In this document: one piece after another, positions 21,132 to 29,183 of the stretch
Position numbering within the stretch: the first letter of the stretch is position 1
Layout: each line of letters begins with the position of its first letter
Assembly: GCA_013349435.1 (NCBI GenBank)
Contig: DUZQ01000032.1
Span: 1 to 33,709, forward strand
Source: Planctomycetota bacterium
GTDB taxonomy: Bacteria > Planctomycetota > Phycisphaerae > Sedimentisphaerales > Anaerohalosphaeraceae
DNA length: 33,709 bases
Direction of reading: 5' to 3'
Program-made: the position numbers and the translations under genes
Notes under the pieces: generated by a model
Told to the model about the DNA's origin: nothing
The model's input: the letters and a program-made list of their open reading frames with translations, nothing else
Database searches by the model: none

Positions 21132-21961
21132 ACTTTCCTCAGCATTTGGCCTTCAATCATATCCCTGTGATAGCTTTTTTTTGACGTATAACATGGTGTT
21201 CCTATCATTGCCACGGCCTGCCTGCAAGCAGCGACCATCGCTGCAAAAATATCGGGAAATACTGCAAACGCCGCGTCCAGACCTTCGTCGTCGAGCTTGA
21301 TATGCTTTTCAATGACTGTAGCCGCCATAGCTACTGCCGACACCGGCGCGGTCAATCCGGTACTGTGATCGGAGAGACCTACCGGCAGGCCGAACCTTTC
21401 TCTCATTGCGGCAATCATACATAAATTCATATCGGCGTCATCGGATGGATACGCACTTACGCAGTGAAGCAAGGTCAACTTCTTGCGTGAGAATATTTTC
21501 ACGGCGCGTTCTACGTCTTCCTCACAGGCGCCGCCGGTGCTCAATATGACCTCAGTAGCGCGCGAATCGGCCACGGCTTCAAGGAGTTCGGTATAAGCGC
21601 TTTCAAACGATGCTATTTTAACGGTTCGTATCCCCCAATCGTTCAAAAGCGCGGCGGTATCGGGATGGTAGACCGAAAGAATAAACTCCATACCGCAAGA
21701 TTCCGTTGCCCTTTTTAAATCGGGTATCCAGTCGTAGCACAAAGCGCTCTGCTGATAAAGGCTATACAACGTCAAGCCTTCCCACGGCCCGGACTCTATG
21801 ACGAACGGGGATTCGTCTTTATCAAGGGTCATCTCGTAGGGCCGGAACGCGCTGAATTTCACGGCATCGGCCCCGGCCTTGTAGGATGCGTGTATTAAGG
21901 CCATAGACCTTGCGTAAGACTGCCTGTGACTTGCCCCGGTTTCGGCAATCAGCTTAACCAT
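21125..21961 (-). CDS. NeuB/PseI-type nonulosonate synthase, TIM barrel only, 278 aa
   Basis: NeuB family: AETGASHRQS at 6-15 (usual E.G.NH.G), AGADAVKFSAFRP (29-41), KIASFE (115-120), STGGACEEDVE (141-151), LLHCVSAYPS (164-173), GLSDHSTG (195-202) and IEKHIKLD (217-224), the known phosphoenolpyruvate and metal-binding elements. It should condense phosphoenolpyruvate with a 6-carbon amino sugar to a 9-carbon acid. Typical members (about 340 aa) end in an antifreeze-like SAF domain that helps close the dimer active site; here the protein stops after the barrel. ATG 21961 lies in ATGGTTAA, sharing 8 nt with the end of the adaptor gene; a TTG at 21982 is less likely. The synthase is thus read from the same transcript as the head genes. 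Confidence 0.85.
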   Translation of the reverse strand: MVKLIAETGASHRQSYARSMALIHASYKAGADAVKFSAFRPYEMTLDKDESPFVIESGPWEGLTLYSLYQQSALCYDWIPDLKRATESCGMEFILSVYHPDTAALLNDWGIRTVKIASFESAYTELLEAVADSRATEVILSTGGACEEDVERAVKIFSRKKLTLLHCVSAYPSDDADMNLCMIAAMRERFGLPVGLSDHSTGLTAPVSAVAMAATVIEKHIKLDDEGLDAAFAVFPDIFAAMVAACRQAVAMIGTPCYTSKKSYHRDMIEGQMLRKVW

Positions 21962-23033
21962 ACAAGTTGGAATCCCATCCAATCATTATTTCGTGACGCC
22001 GCCCAAACTTCTCAAGCCAGCCAACGTCTTCACCCGCCCTTGGGTCGGGATTGGACCACGCCCGCTTTGCCGATCTCACCTCTCCGGCCAAAGCGGGATT
22101 GCCACTGGCAATGACTTGCCACGCTTTCCATACCCCATACAAAATCAAGCCCTCGTCAGACATGCTGATATCGCTGGCCCCGGTAACGTCGGTCGTGAAT
22201 TCTTTCGGGTAAAAATCGCCGTCGAACCTCATGTCTTTGTCCCAATACCCGCTCGAACAATAAGGCCACGTATCAATTGTAGTGTTGTTGCGCATAGTCC
22301 ACTGGCTTGGCCTGCCGAAGCTTTCGCTCGAATGGGTAGGATCCGGATGTTCGCTGTCGAATTCGTCTCGCGGTTTGAAAGTAAGCTGCCGCGACTGATT
22401 GCCGTCGAGATACCAAACATCAGTGACTCTGCAAACGCCACGGTCGGTTGTGCTATCGCCGTAAGTCAAGTCAGTGATCGTATATTGGTACGTTCCCGTG
22501 GTATCGAAAGTAGACCTGTTGGAAAAGTGAAGGCATGACAGACCCGGAACCGTCTGGACGATAACCCTCTGCGCTTCGTTCAGAACCCTCGTACACCACG
22601 TCATATCGACTATCTCATTGCCGTGAGTGTCGGCGTCGGGACGGCCTATGCGAAGCTGTATCTCGTCTATCATATCCTTGCACGTAAGCGCCGTGCCCGG
22701 TGAACCCGGAGACGGAGCCGCCGTTAGAGATGAGCCGTTCCACGTATATGAAGTCGGCCCGCCGAAAGGAACATCGTCGGTCGATGGCGCAGCGCCTACG
22801 CGCTCATATACCTGAATGTCATACGTATCATTGGCTATGGCCGATGGAAAATCGCCGAGATAATAACCCATTCCGGAATCGGTAAGGGCTATATCGTAAT
22901 CGGTAATACTGGCCGCCGCGCAAGCCTCGAAAGCCTGCGAGCTCGTATTCCAGATATAACCCGTAGTCGGCTGCCTGATAGTAGCGTACAGGTTGTATCC
23001 AGCGGCGAATCCAGTTCTGATTTTGTTAGACAT
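21954..23033 (-). CDS. Probable head-tail adaptor/connector with N-terminal beta domain, 359 aa
   Basis: Residues 1-110 form a beta-rich, Gly/Thr/Tyr-rich domain of the kind found on decoration or fibre proteins (GYNLYATIRQPTTGYIWN). After a Ser/Pro-rich linker, residues 115-359 contain MIDEIQLRIGRPDADTHGNEIVDMTWCTRVLNEAQRVIV, matching the helical start of podoviral adaptor proteins that dock under the portal, and a C-terminal part rich in Trp and Asp. GGGG precedes ATG 23033. Placed between capsid genes and the cassette. Another possibility is a tail protein. The fusion of a surface-exposed beta domain to an adaptor is unusual. No search was possible. Confidence 0.55.
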   Translation of the reverse strand: MSNKIRTGFAAGYNLYATIRQPTTGYIWNTSSQAFEACAAASITDYDIALTDSGMGYYLGDFPSAIANDTYDIQVYERVGAAPSTDDVPFGGPTSYTWNGSSLTAAPSPGSPGTALTCKDMIDEIQLRIGRPDADTHGNEIVDMTWCTRVLNEAQRVIVQTVPGLSCLHFSNRSTFDTTGTYQYTITDLTYGDSTTDRGVCRVTDVWYLDGNQSRQLTFKPRDEFDSEHPDPTHSSESFGRPSQWTMRNNTTIDTWPYCSSGYWDKDMRFDGDFYPKEFTTDVTGASDISMSDEGLILYGVWKAWQVIASGNPALAGEVRSAKRAWSNPDPRAGEDVGWLEKFGRRHEIMIGWDSNLYG

Positions 23034-23058
23034 ATATATCCCCGATAATAAACCTCCG

Positions 23059-23090
23059 CCCGCCCGCGCCGAAAAAAGACAACGGGCGGG
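23059..23090 (-). other. GC-rich intergenic hairpin
   Basis: CCCGCCCG (23059-23066, plus strand) and CGGGCGGG (23083-23090) form a perfect 8-bp stem with a 16-nt loop. The A/U run is in the loop rather than after the stem, so it is not a standard terminator on either strand; an mRNA processing or stability element is more likely. Confidence 0.5.
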
Positions 23091-23114
23091 CCGGAAGTGT
23101 CGAGAAGCTAACCT

Positions 23115-23429
23115 TTACCATCCAACCGCGTGGTACGTCATCTTGGCCTCAGCGGTAAGCGTGCCCTCGGTAATATCAGACACACTGATCTCCAAATATC
23201 CGTTACAAACGGACATATTGGTAATCGGTTTACCGAAACCCGATGACACACAAGCCGCGTCGGCACAAACTGAAACGTGCCCGCCGAAAGTGACCAGCCG
23301 GCTTAGCGTCGTCGGGAAAGTGTTGCCCGTTGACACATCGTTAGAGAAATCTATATACCCGTCTTCACGGGTCGTTCCCTGGCCGTGCGTAATAGCTACT
23401 CTGCCGAGAGTACCGTCAATCCATAACAT
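23115..23429 (-). CDS. Small structural (decoration-like) protein, 104 aa
   Basis: Unrecognised by family. Beta-rich, with Gly/Thr/Val strands, and three cysteines (CADAACVSSG near 59-64 and VCNGY). AAAGGAGG about 6 nt before ATG 23429 is one of the strongest ribosome sites in the window, as expected for an abundant virion protein. It follows the Cys-rich structural gene and precedes the adaptor gene. A head decoration or cement role is an inference. Confidence 0.55.
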   Translation of the reverse strand: MLWIDGTLGRVAITHGQGTTREDGYIDFSNDVSTGNTFPTTLSRLVTFGGHVSVCADAACVSSGFGKPITNMSVCNGYLEISVSDITEGTLTAEAKMTYHAVGW

Positions 23430-23449
23430 AGTAGACCTCCTTTCTGGGC

Positions 23450-24238
23450 TTAGACCGAGCTACCGCAGCACCAACCCTGGATCATACCTGCCATGTCCTT
23501 GCCGGTTCCCGCCACGTCGGTTGCGTCGGCGAGGTCGGACATATCCGTTGCCATTATCAGCGCCGTGCCGCCGGTAACTTCGGCCATCCACGAGCCACGT
23601 TCACAGGCACAGGTGATTTCCGCACCCTTGCCCGCTCCGTCTGCGCCGTTATCCAGAATGGTTATGTCGTTTATCGGCATAACGCCGCCGACAAGGAACC
23701 ATCCACAACCATCGCCGTAACCGTTTGTGGCTGCGGTTGTGCCGTCGCTACGAATATTCGTCGAACACGGAATGCACATCGGAGAACCTTTGGTTACATC
23801 CGTACCGGTATAACACGGCCCCACGACGTAGTACGGCCCCTTGGACGTATCTGCGTACTCGGAGGCGGAAATACACCCCACGCCTGCCGGAGCACACCAG
23901 AAGTTGCCGTCCGAGAAATCTTTCGATATGTCGCAATACGTAGAGGCGGCGCTGTGACAATGGAAAGCGAGGTACATCATCGTGTACGATCCCGGATTCT
24001 CCGTGCTGTCATAGTAGATTCGCCGTTTCTGGCCGAGAGGAATGCGAGAACCCGTCGCCGGGGCCGCATTCAACGCGCGCTGCGTGTCGTCGCCGCTGCA
24101 AAAATTGTCATTAGTGTTGTCCCACCCCTTGCCGTTACTGCCGCACGCATTGGTCCGGGTCGGATACATCAAACCGGGTTCCGGATCGCCGGGCCAACGG
24201 TCGTATAAGGTGAGTTTTGTAAGTGCCATATTAGCCAT
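23450..24238 (-). CDS. Cys-rich structural protein, 262 aa
   Basis: I count 14 cysteines in 262 residues (NACG, NFC, FHCH, MCIPC, DGCG, ITCACE, GWCCGSS among them), embedded in a Gly/Asn/Asp/Tyr-rich beta sequence without a signal peptide. The strong AAAGGAG before ATG 24238 and the place directly after the major capsid gene indicate an abundant head-associated protein, perhaps decoration or cement. Disulfides would form only after lysis, so metal binding or disulfide-hardened capsids are both possible. Family unknown. Confidence 0.6.
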   Translation of the reverse strand: MANMALTKLTLYDRWPGDPEPGLMYPTRTNACGSNGKGWDNTNDNFCSGDDTQRALNAAPATGSRIPLGQKRRIYYDSTENPGSYTMMYLAFHCHSAASTYCDISKDFSDGNFWCAPAGVGCISASEYADTSKGPYYVVGPCYTGTDVTKGSPMCIPCSTNIRSDGTTAATNGYGDGCGWFLVGGVMPINDITILDNGADGAGKGAEITCACERGSWMAEVTGGTALIMATDMSDLADATDVAGTGKDMAGMIQGWCCGSSV

Positions 24239-24264
24239 AAGTTATAAACTCCTTTCTGAGTTCT

Positions 24265-25299
24265 TTAAGAGACGTTCGACAGCCACAGAGACGATTTCGG
24301 TTTCCAGCAGAGAAAATTCCCCGCCCACATTATTCGAGCAAGCCAGTAATCATGGCCGCCCGAACGGTCGCCCTGCCACACCCACGGCGTAAGCTTTTCC
24401 TTGCGCTGTTCGTGAATGCGGAACTCCCAGTACTTCAGATTGAGAATGAACACCCAAGTACGGGTAGTGGAGCTGCGGTGCAGATACGGAACGCTTACGA
24501 CTTCGTGATTGTTGAAGTACATACTGGTAATACCCTGGCTCTGCTTCTTGCCCTCTTTGTACATGGAGTGCGCCTCCATTTCCGTGGCGAGCTTGTCCCA
24601 GAGCTGAGGTCCCATTACAATCATCAGGTCTTCGGGCGATTCCATACAATCGGCAACCGAAGTCTCGTTGATCCACTTCTGCAAACGGCCCTTACTCAAC
24701 GTAGTGGCGGTTCCCTGAGTGCTTGAGCTGACAGACTCATTAAGACCGCTGGGATCGGCGCCCTGCCATTCGTCGTTGGTATTGCCCGACCATGACCGGG
24801 TAAGACCTCCGTAAGTGACGTCGTGGTCCAGAGCCGAAACAAGACTCTGCCACTTCTTCGTGTTGCCGTCGGCCACACCCGTAGTGCTGCCGTCGTTGAA
24901 CATCGCCTTTTCCCACCACTTCTTGAGGTCTCTCATGCCCTTACCGAGCAGGTGCTTGGCGAGATTAACCAACTGGACCGTGCTGTCGCCGTGAATGTTT
25001 TGGAGTTCGGCATCCACGTTGTAACGCAGCGGCAGTTGGCCTTTTCGCCACAAGAACTGCGGTTTCTCAAGGGTTTCCTGTGCCTCATCGGTCAGCGCAT
25101 CGTTCGTGTCGTAGACCTGGACCTGATCCTCGATGGTGTCCATGTCAATAAGCCGTTCGATGTACTTGCCGCCCGTATAATTTATTTGGTTCCTGCGCTT
25201 GATTTCCTCAATGATCGGCGTGCGCATATACGCCTGATCGAGGGGTTCGCCTTTCACGAACAACTCTCTCGTTGCCTTATCTAAATCCGTATTCGGCAT
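24265..25299 (-). CDS. Major capsid protein, 344 aa
   Basis: Follows a coiled-coil scaffold gene, the normal order. The N-terminal region (DKATRELFVKG...MRTPIIEEIKRRNQINYTGGKYIERLID) is the segment that leads into the HK97-type fold in many podoviruses. The central helix (LVNLAKHLLGKGMRDLKKWWEKAMF) is the spine helix, and LMIVMGPQLWDKLATEME (about 225-242) the typical P-domain helix. The C-terminal WVFILNLKYWEFRIHEQRKEKLTPWVWQG is beta-sheet and axial-domain sequence. Length is normal. AAGGGAAA before ATG 25299. Confidence rests on layout plus motif style. Confidence 0.82.
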   Translation of the reverse strand: MPNTDLDKATRELFVKGEPLDQAYMRTPIIEEIKRRNQINYTGGKYIERLIDMDTIEDQVQVYDTNDALTDEAQETLEKPQFLWRKGQLPLRYNVDAELQNIHGDSTVQLVNLAKHLLGKGMRDLKKWWEKAMFNDGSTTGVADGNTKKWQSLVSALDHDVTYGGLTRSWSGNTNDEWQGADPSGLNESVSSSTQGTATTLSKGRLQKWINETSVADCMESPEDLMIVMGPQLWDKLATEMEAHSMYKEGKKQSQGITSMYFNNHEVVSVPYLHRSSTTRTWVFILNLKYWEFRIHEQRKEKLTPWVWQGDRSGGHDYWLARIMWAGNFLCWKPKSSLWLSNVS

Positions 25300-25322
25300 T
25301 TAAGTTTCCCTTCCCGCCATGA

Positions 25323-26105
25323 TCATTCGAGCCATGACGTGTCTTCGAGCATCTGCGCAGCCACATCGTCGAGGGAACCTTTTTTGATACCTGTTTTCTT
25401 GGCCCCCGCCTGAACGGCTCCGCCTTTGCCCGTGTCAACGGGAACTGTTTTGGTCTTTTTCTCTTTCTTGTTTTTGACTTGGATATAGCACCTGGTCATC
25501 AGCTTTACGGCGGCCGTAAGACTTGTGGGCCGCTTAACCTCGCCGCTGTCAACTAATTCGTCGGCAAGCTTAATGGCCTCGCTTCGATACTTGGCCGCCC
25601 CGCTTATACCGTGCTCCTCGAAGGAATATTCAACGGTCGAAAGGACTTCTTCTCTGGCTTCTTCGCTCTTGCGCTTAGCCTCCGCTTCCGCCTGCTGCTG
25701 CTCGTACCGGGAAATCTTGTCGCCGATTTCAGCCAACTGATTTTCCTTGTCCCGGATCCGCTGTTCGAGGCGCTTGATGTTGTTAGCCACCTTCTCGTCA
25801 ACGAACTCGGGGTCCATCTCGTCGAGCCTGTGTTGCTCGTCGGTCTTTTTGTCGGTAAGAGCTTTGACCTGCTCTTCGAGTTCCGCGAGTTTTACATTCG
25901 CTCGCTCGTTGGCTTCGGTCATGGTAGCAAGCTCGGCTTCGGCGCGGCGATATCGCGAATTAGCACGGTCGAAATCTTCTTTCTGCCGCTCCTTGTCCCA
26001 ATCGTCCGGTTTTGTTTCATCGGTCTTGGATGTATCTTCCGTTTCCTGGGTTTCCAAATCTTCTGCTACGTCTTCTGTCGTTTTAGTTTCCAAATCAGTT
26101 TCCAT
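25323..26105 (-). CDS. Capsid scaffolding protein, 260 aa
   Basis: The first 45 residues are very acidic (METDLETKTTEDVAEDLETQ). Residues about 45-160 are an almost uninterrupted coiled coil. A helical domain follows, then a basic stretch (KNKKEKKTKTVP, about 210-222) and a short acidic end. Scaffolds of P22-like and other podoviruses share this plan: helical dimers with a basic C-terminal part that binds the capsid protein's inner face. The gene sits immediately before the major capsid gene. AAAGGAAA 8 nt before ATG 26105. A coiled-coil internal protein is the alternative. Confidence 0.8.
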   Translation of the reverse strand: METDLETKTTEDVAEDLETQETEDTSKTDETKPDDWDKERQKEDFDRANSRYRRAEAELATMTEANERANVKLAELEEQVKALTDKKTDEQHRLDEMDPEFVDEKVANNIKRLEQRIRDKENQLAEIGDKISRYEQQQAEAEAKRKSEEAREEVLSTVEYSFEEHGISGAAKYRSEAIKLADELVDSGEVKRPTSLTAAVKLMTRCYIQVKNKKEKKTKTVPVDTGKGGAVQAGAKKTGIKKGSLDDVAAQMLEDTSWLE

Positions 26106-26230
26106 TATTCACATTTCCTTTCGGTGCTTGCGTTTGAACGCATGGTTCTTTCCACACTCTACATTGATCCGCTTTGCTCGAAGTTTGTCGCCTGGACCTT
26201 ATTCTGCGTTGGCGGTTTATACGCTTAATG

Positions 26231-26272
26231 CCAAAAGAAAAAGGGGCCTCAATGATTTCTCACTGAAGCCCC
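26231..26272 (-). terminator. Intrinsic terminator after the portal segment
   Basis: Minus-strand GGGGCTTCA (26272-26264) pairs with TGAGGCCCC (26251-26243), 9 bp with one G-U, loop of 12, followed by TTTTTCTTTT. It lies between the small gene at 26354 and the scaffold gene, so transcription from the portal side would stop or be reduced before the capsid genes. Confidence 0.8.
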
Positions 26273-26345
26273 TGTAACGAGCTTTGTTTCGTGGTTACAG
26301 CACTAACGGGTAGCTACTCCCGCTGATGCCCGCGTTTCTTTTGGC
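26272..26345 (-). ncRNA. Candidate structured RNA upstream of the terminator
   Basis: Ahead of the terminator the transcript can form CGGG-CCCG around a GTAGCTAC palindrome (26308-26322) and a CTGTAAC/GTTACAG stem (arms 26294-26300 and 26272-26278, 15-nt loop). Three stems in series ending in a U-tract is the layout of a small RNA or a riboswitch-like element. It matches no family I know; the terminator alone would not need these helices. The remaining gap (26106-26230) shows no clear promoter or gene. Confidence 0.35.
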
Positions 26346-26353
26346 GTTTTATT

Positions 26354-26557
26354 TCAGTTTGTCAGCTCCCCAGCCCATCCGAGGGCTTTTTTCGCCGCCT
26401 GCTGGCGGTCCCTTATGACCTTGAGCGCCGCCTTCAACAGCTTGTCGTCCTTCTTGATCTCAAAGCTGCGAGTAAGCGCGTCAGCCGCGTTCTCGGCGTC
26501 CCATTGGTCCACGCCCATTACTTTAGGCGGACTCTTTTCTGCTATCGCTGTTGCCAT
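26354..26557 (-). CDS. Small helical protein after portal, 67 aa
   Basis: ATG 26557 has GGAGAT 7 nt upstream and lies 35 nt inside the end of the portal gene; longer in-frame starts (ATG 26566, TTG 26572) lack proper spacing. The protein (MATAIAEKSPPKVMGVDQWD...) has an acidic middle and a Lys/Ala-rich C-terminal helix (IRDRQQAAKKALGW). Small genes between portal and scaffold are common in podoviruses. Function unknown. Confidence 0.55.
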   Translation of the reverse strand: MATAIAEKSPPKVMGVDQWDAENAADALTRSFEIKKDDKLLKAALKVIRDRQQAAKKALGWAGELTN

Positions 26558-28577
26558 TACTTGCATCTCCAACGGCCTGCATCGACATAATTCTTTGCCG
26601 GGCCTTCTCTATGAGCATTTGTAATGCCTGCTCGGGCGCGAGTTGCCCCGCCTCGACGGCCTCGATTAACTGCTCGAAGCCTATCCAATCCTGCCATTTT
26701 TCGTGTTTTTCGAGTATCTTCTGCCACGCCGTTATCTGCAAAACCCTCAAGTACTCCGGCAGCAGGGGATTCGGTCGCGGGTCCTGTAGTATCGTATAAG
26801 CCTTCTCGTATCGAAGAATGCGCTTTTCCTCGTCCCACGGCATACCCTCGGTCGGCTCAATATTGACGTCAAACTTCGCTTCTTTGGAACGGTCGGTGAT
26901 TTGTACGGCGCCAATCATCATATCGTCGCCGACAACCCTCACTACACGGCCCGCTTCGTAATAATACTGATCCATTTCGGCAACCAACCGTATCAGGTCC
27001 CTTGCCCATTCCTCCTGGAAAAGGTTTTGCAGCTTAATCCTGTCATTGGCCGACATTGCAAGGTGCTGGGCCTCGGTGGCCGTCGTATCCCCGGTAGTCT
27101 TCTTGCCTAAGGCAATATCCTGCATACCCTGAATATTCTTGAACTCCTGCACCATCATTTGATAGATCATCATGTGCGCGGCGGAGGGAGCCTTCGGTTC
27201 GATTACCTTAAACCGGCTCAGCCCGCCCCGAACAAGCTTAATGATCGCCCCGGCGCCTTTGAGTATCTCGTACTTCTTTTTCGCATTTCTGGGGTCTACG
27301 AGCAATGCGTTCTCTTCGACGGCTATTTTCGGATCGCCGAACTCTTTGGCATTGTTAAAGAGATGGCTTACCGCTACGTTGATTTTGTCCTGCGTGTCCC
27401 GGTACAGGCTTATGGCGTCGCTGCCCTGCCACATAAAGGGCAAGAGGTAATGAGGGCATACGACAAACGGCCATCGGCTGTGCGGGTATATTTGCGTATC
27501 GGGGTCGGGGTTGAGAATTTCGTCCTCGTTGCGAATAATATACTGGCCGTTAGGATAATCGGGTTCCCGCCATTCCGTGACGTTGACGGGCCAGTTTTCG
27601 CTTGTTACCGGCAAGCCGTTGCGATCCATATAGCCGCCGGTTACGGCGTCCTGGATAAGCTGGCCGGATTCCATCAATACGGCGGGGTCGGCCGGCGACT
27701 CCTCTTGCTTGTTGCTCTCTTTGTAATTCTTCAAATACTGCTCGCTGATCCGGCAATAACGCCTGACGTCCGTACTATTGCCCTGCTGCGTACTCTCGGA
27801 AACTACAAGAGACAACAGCGTACTGCTGAGCTTGTCGGCGGAATGGCTGTCAACGTCGCCCGTGCCTTTCGATGGGTAAGTGCCCTGATGCGAGGTCTGG
27901 CCGTGGATGGTATCGCCGTGGCTTATGTGCCTAATCATATCGGCGTAACCTACCGATTGCTCTTTCAATACCTTCTTTTTCTTCGGCCACAACGATTGGG
28001 CATACTCTAACTCCAAATATCTGACCGTGCCGCAATCGCCTTCATTGATGTATTCCTTGTCCGATGCCCAAAAAAACGCGGGATGCCAAAGCCTGTGCTT
28101 GACGTCGCCCAGCCATTGCCTTTGCTCGGAACTCCACGTTATCTTCCGATCCCAATAAATCTTGGAAATCCAGTAGCCGTACAGTTTGCCGCACAACAGG
28201 CATTTGATGTTCTCCCTCCTCATGCCCCCCTGCTTTAACCCCGTATCCCATTGCCATTGCAAAAACCCCTGCAATGCCTCGGCAATATCCGTATCGCCGG
28301 GTTCGATGGGCGATGCGACGAATTTGAACCTACGGCTCAATTTGGCCAGTTCGGCTTGAATCGACGGCCATAAATAATTAAGCACGACCCATTCCCAATT
28401 CTTGTGGCGCTTGTAACCTTTAAGCTGCTGGCTGAGGAAATATGATATCGCCTCGGACCACAACGCGGCCCACGAATTGGTTACGGCCATGCCCGCCTGC
28501 TCAACGGCCTTGCAACGGTCGAGCAGGCTCATTTCCGCCAAATCACTACTAACTGGTTGTCCGGCTATTTCAGCCAA
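26523..28577 (-). CDS. Portal protein, about 684 aa
   Basis: Length suits the large podoviral portals of the P22 type. N-terminal helices with several Trp (SWAALWSEAISYF), a CLLCGKLYGYWISKIYWDRK segment, a long beta/helix wing, and FMWQGSDAISLYRDTQDKINVAVSHLFNNA (about 375-405) followed by GDTTATEAQHLAMSANDRIKLQNLFQEEWARDL (about 505-540) give the stem and crown layout typical of portals. The Gln-rich C-terminus (ALQMLIEKARQRIMSMQ) resembles a barrel helix. Genome order with terminase upstream agrees. Start uncertain: TTG 28577 has a GGGGGGGAAG site with good spacing; ATG 28532 is the main alternative with a poor site. The dodecameric ring would sit at the packaging vertex. Confidence 0.82.
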   Translation of the reverse strand: MAEIAGQPVSSDLAEMSLLDRCKAVEQAGMAVTNSWAALWSEAISYFLSQQLKGYKRHKNWEWVVLNYLWPSIQAELAKLSRRFKFVASPIEPGDTDIAEALQGFLQWQWDTGLKQGGMRRENIKCLLCGKLYGYWISKIYWDRKITWSSEQRQWLGDVKHRLWHPAFFWASDKEYINEGDCGTVRYLELEYAQSLWPKKKKVLKEQSVGYADMIRHISHGDTIHGQTSHQGTYPSKGTGDVDSHSADKLSSTLLSLVVSESTQQGNSTDVRRYCRISEQYLKNYKESNKQEESPADPAVLMESGQLIQDAVTGGYMDRNGLPVTSENWPVNVTEWREPDYPNGQYIIRNEDEILNPDPDTQIYPHSRWPFVVCPHYLLPFMWQGSDAISLYRDTQDKINVAVSHLFNNAKEFGDPKIAVEENALLVDPRNAKKKYEILKGAGAIIKLVRGGLSRFKVIEPKAPSAAHMMIYQMMVQEFKNIQGMQDIALGKKTTGDTTATEAQHLAMSANDRIKLQNLFQEEWARDLIRLVAEMDQYYYEAGRVVRVVGDDMMIGAVQITDRSKEAKFDVNIEPTEGMPWDEEKRILRYEKAYTILQDPRPNPLLPEYLRVLQITAWQKILEKHEKWQDWIGFEQLIEAVEAGQLAPEQALQMLIEKARQRIMSMQAVGDASNGNSDSRKESA

Positions 28578-28616
28578 TTGCTTCCCCCCCAGGAAACAAA
28601 ACAAGTGACTTATTTA

Positions 28617-28646
28617 TTTATACACATCAGACCCTAATTAAGAAAA
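28617..28646 (-). promoter_or_regulatory. Weak candidate promoter before portal
   Basis: Minus-strand TGTGTATAAA gives an extended -10 (TATAAA, 28622-28617); 17 bp upstream is only TTTCTT. The TGTGTATAA context is the same as at the tail promoter. Position in the 55-nt gap before portal supports it, but the -35 is poor. Confidence 0.35.
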
Positions 28647-28659
28647 TCGCGTCGTTTCA

Positions 28660-29178
28660 TTAAAATGGCCTCATCCAAAGGTTAATACGTTCGGCCTCAC
28701 CGGCCCCGCCCACGTTGTAAAATCGCGCACACAAACCCGACAAGCCGTTGAAATCCACCGTGAGCTTGCAAATACGATTATCGTTGTTGTCGTGAGCGCT
28801 AATGTCAGTGAGATGGTATTGTTCGCTAATGGTCATATCGTCGGCAAACAGCCTTGATGTATTGTCCGGATTGCTAACGTCGGCAATGGCCGTACCCAAT
28901 GTACCCGTAATATCGGCCATTAAAGTCCCTATCCTGCGGGTATACGGCCCCTTGGCCAACCCCCATATCTCAACGCCGAATGTGTCGTTGTCCACGCCTT
29001 CGGCCCAACATATAATCTCGCCGTTGTTCCACGCCTCATCCAGATCTAAACAATCCCGGTTGGTGAAATCCGACAGCATATTCGCCCCCAACGTCTCCGG
29101 AACCAATGCGTCGTCATCCGCCGTAACATCGGAACTGCGCAACGGCACATAACCATTGATTTGCGTGTGAGTCATCAT
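28660..29178 (-). CDS. Beta-rich structural protein, 172 aa
   Basis: Unrecognised by family. AAGGGG precedes the ATGATG start. The chain is rich in Asp, Thr and Gly strands (RRIGTLMADITGTLGTAIADV) and ends LCARFYNVGGAGEAERINLWMRPF, a style common in particle-surface or fibre proteins. It lies between a terminase-linked membrane peptide and portal, where some phages place head fibre or decoration proteins. Confidence 0.5.
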   Translation of the reverse strand: MMTHTQINGYVPLRSSDVTADDDALVPETLGANMLSDFTNRDCLDLDEAWNNGEIICWAEGVDNDTFGVEIWGLAKGPYTRRIGTLMADITGTLGTAIADVSNPDNTSRLFADDMTISEQYHLTDISAHDNNDNRICKLTVDFNGLSGLCARFYNVGGAGEAERINLWMRPF

Positions 29179-29183
29179 GATAA

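Noticed and set aside
8131-22000. Host genomic island or assembly chimera
   Set aside because: Every gene keeps the same strand, the stop/start overlaps continue across both junctions (21954-21961) and virion genes lie on both sides, so a real phage insertion is more likely.
26272-26345. tRNA or hammerhead-ribozyme reading of the structured gap
   Set aside because: No T-arm, anticodon arm or acceptor with CCA; the CUGAUG-like and CGAAAC-like strings fall on opposite strands and do not form a hammerhead core.
27159-28010. Long plus-strand reading frame (283 codons)
   Set aside because: It lies wholly inside the portal gene on the opposite strand, has no ribosome site and its protein has no recognisable motif; a shadow of the portal frame.
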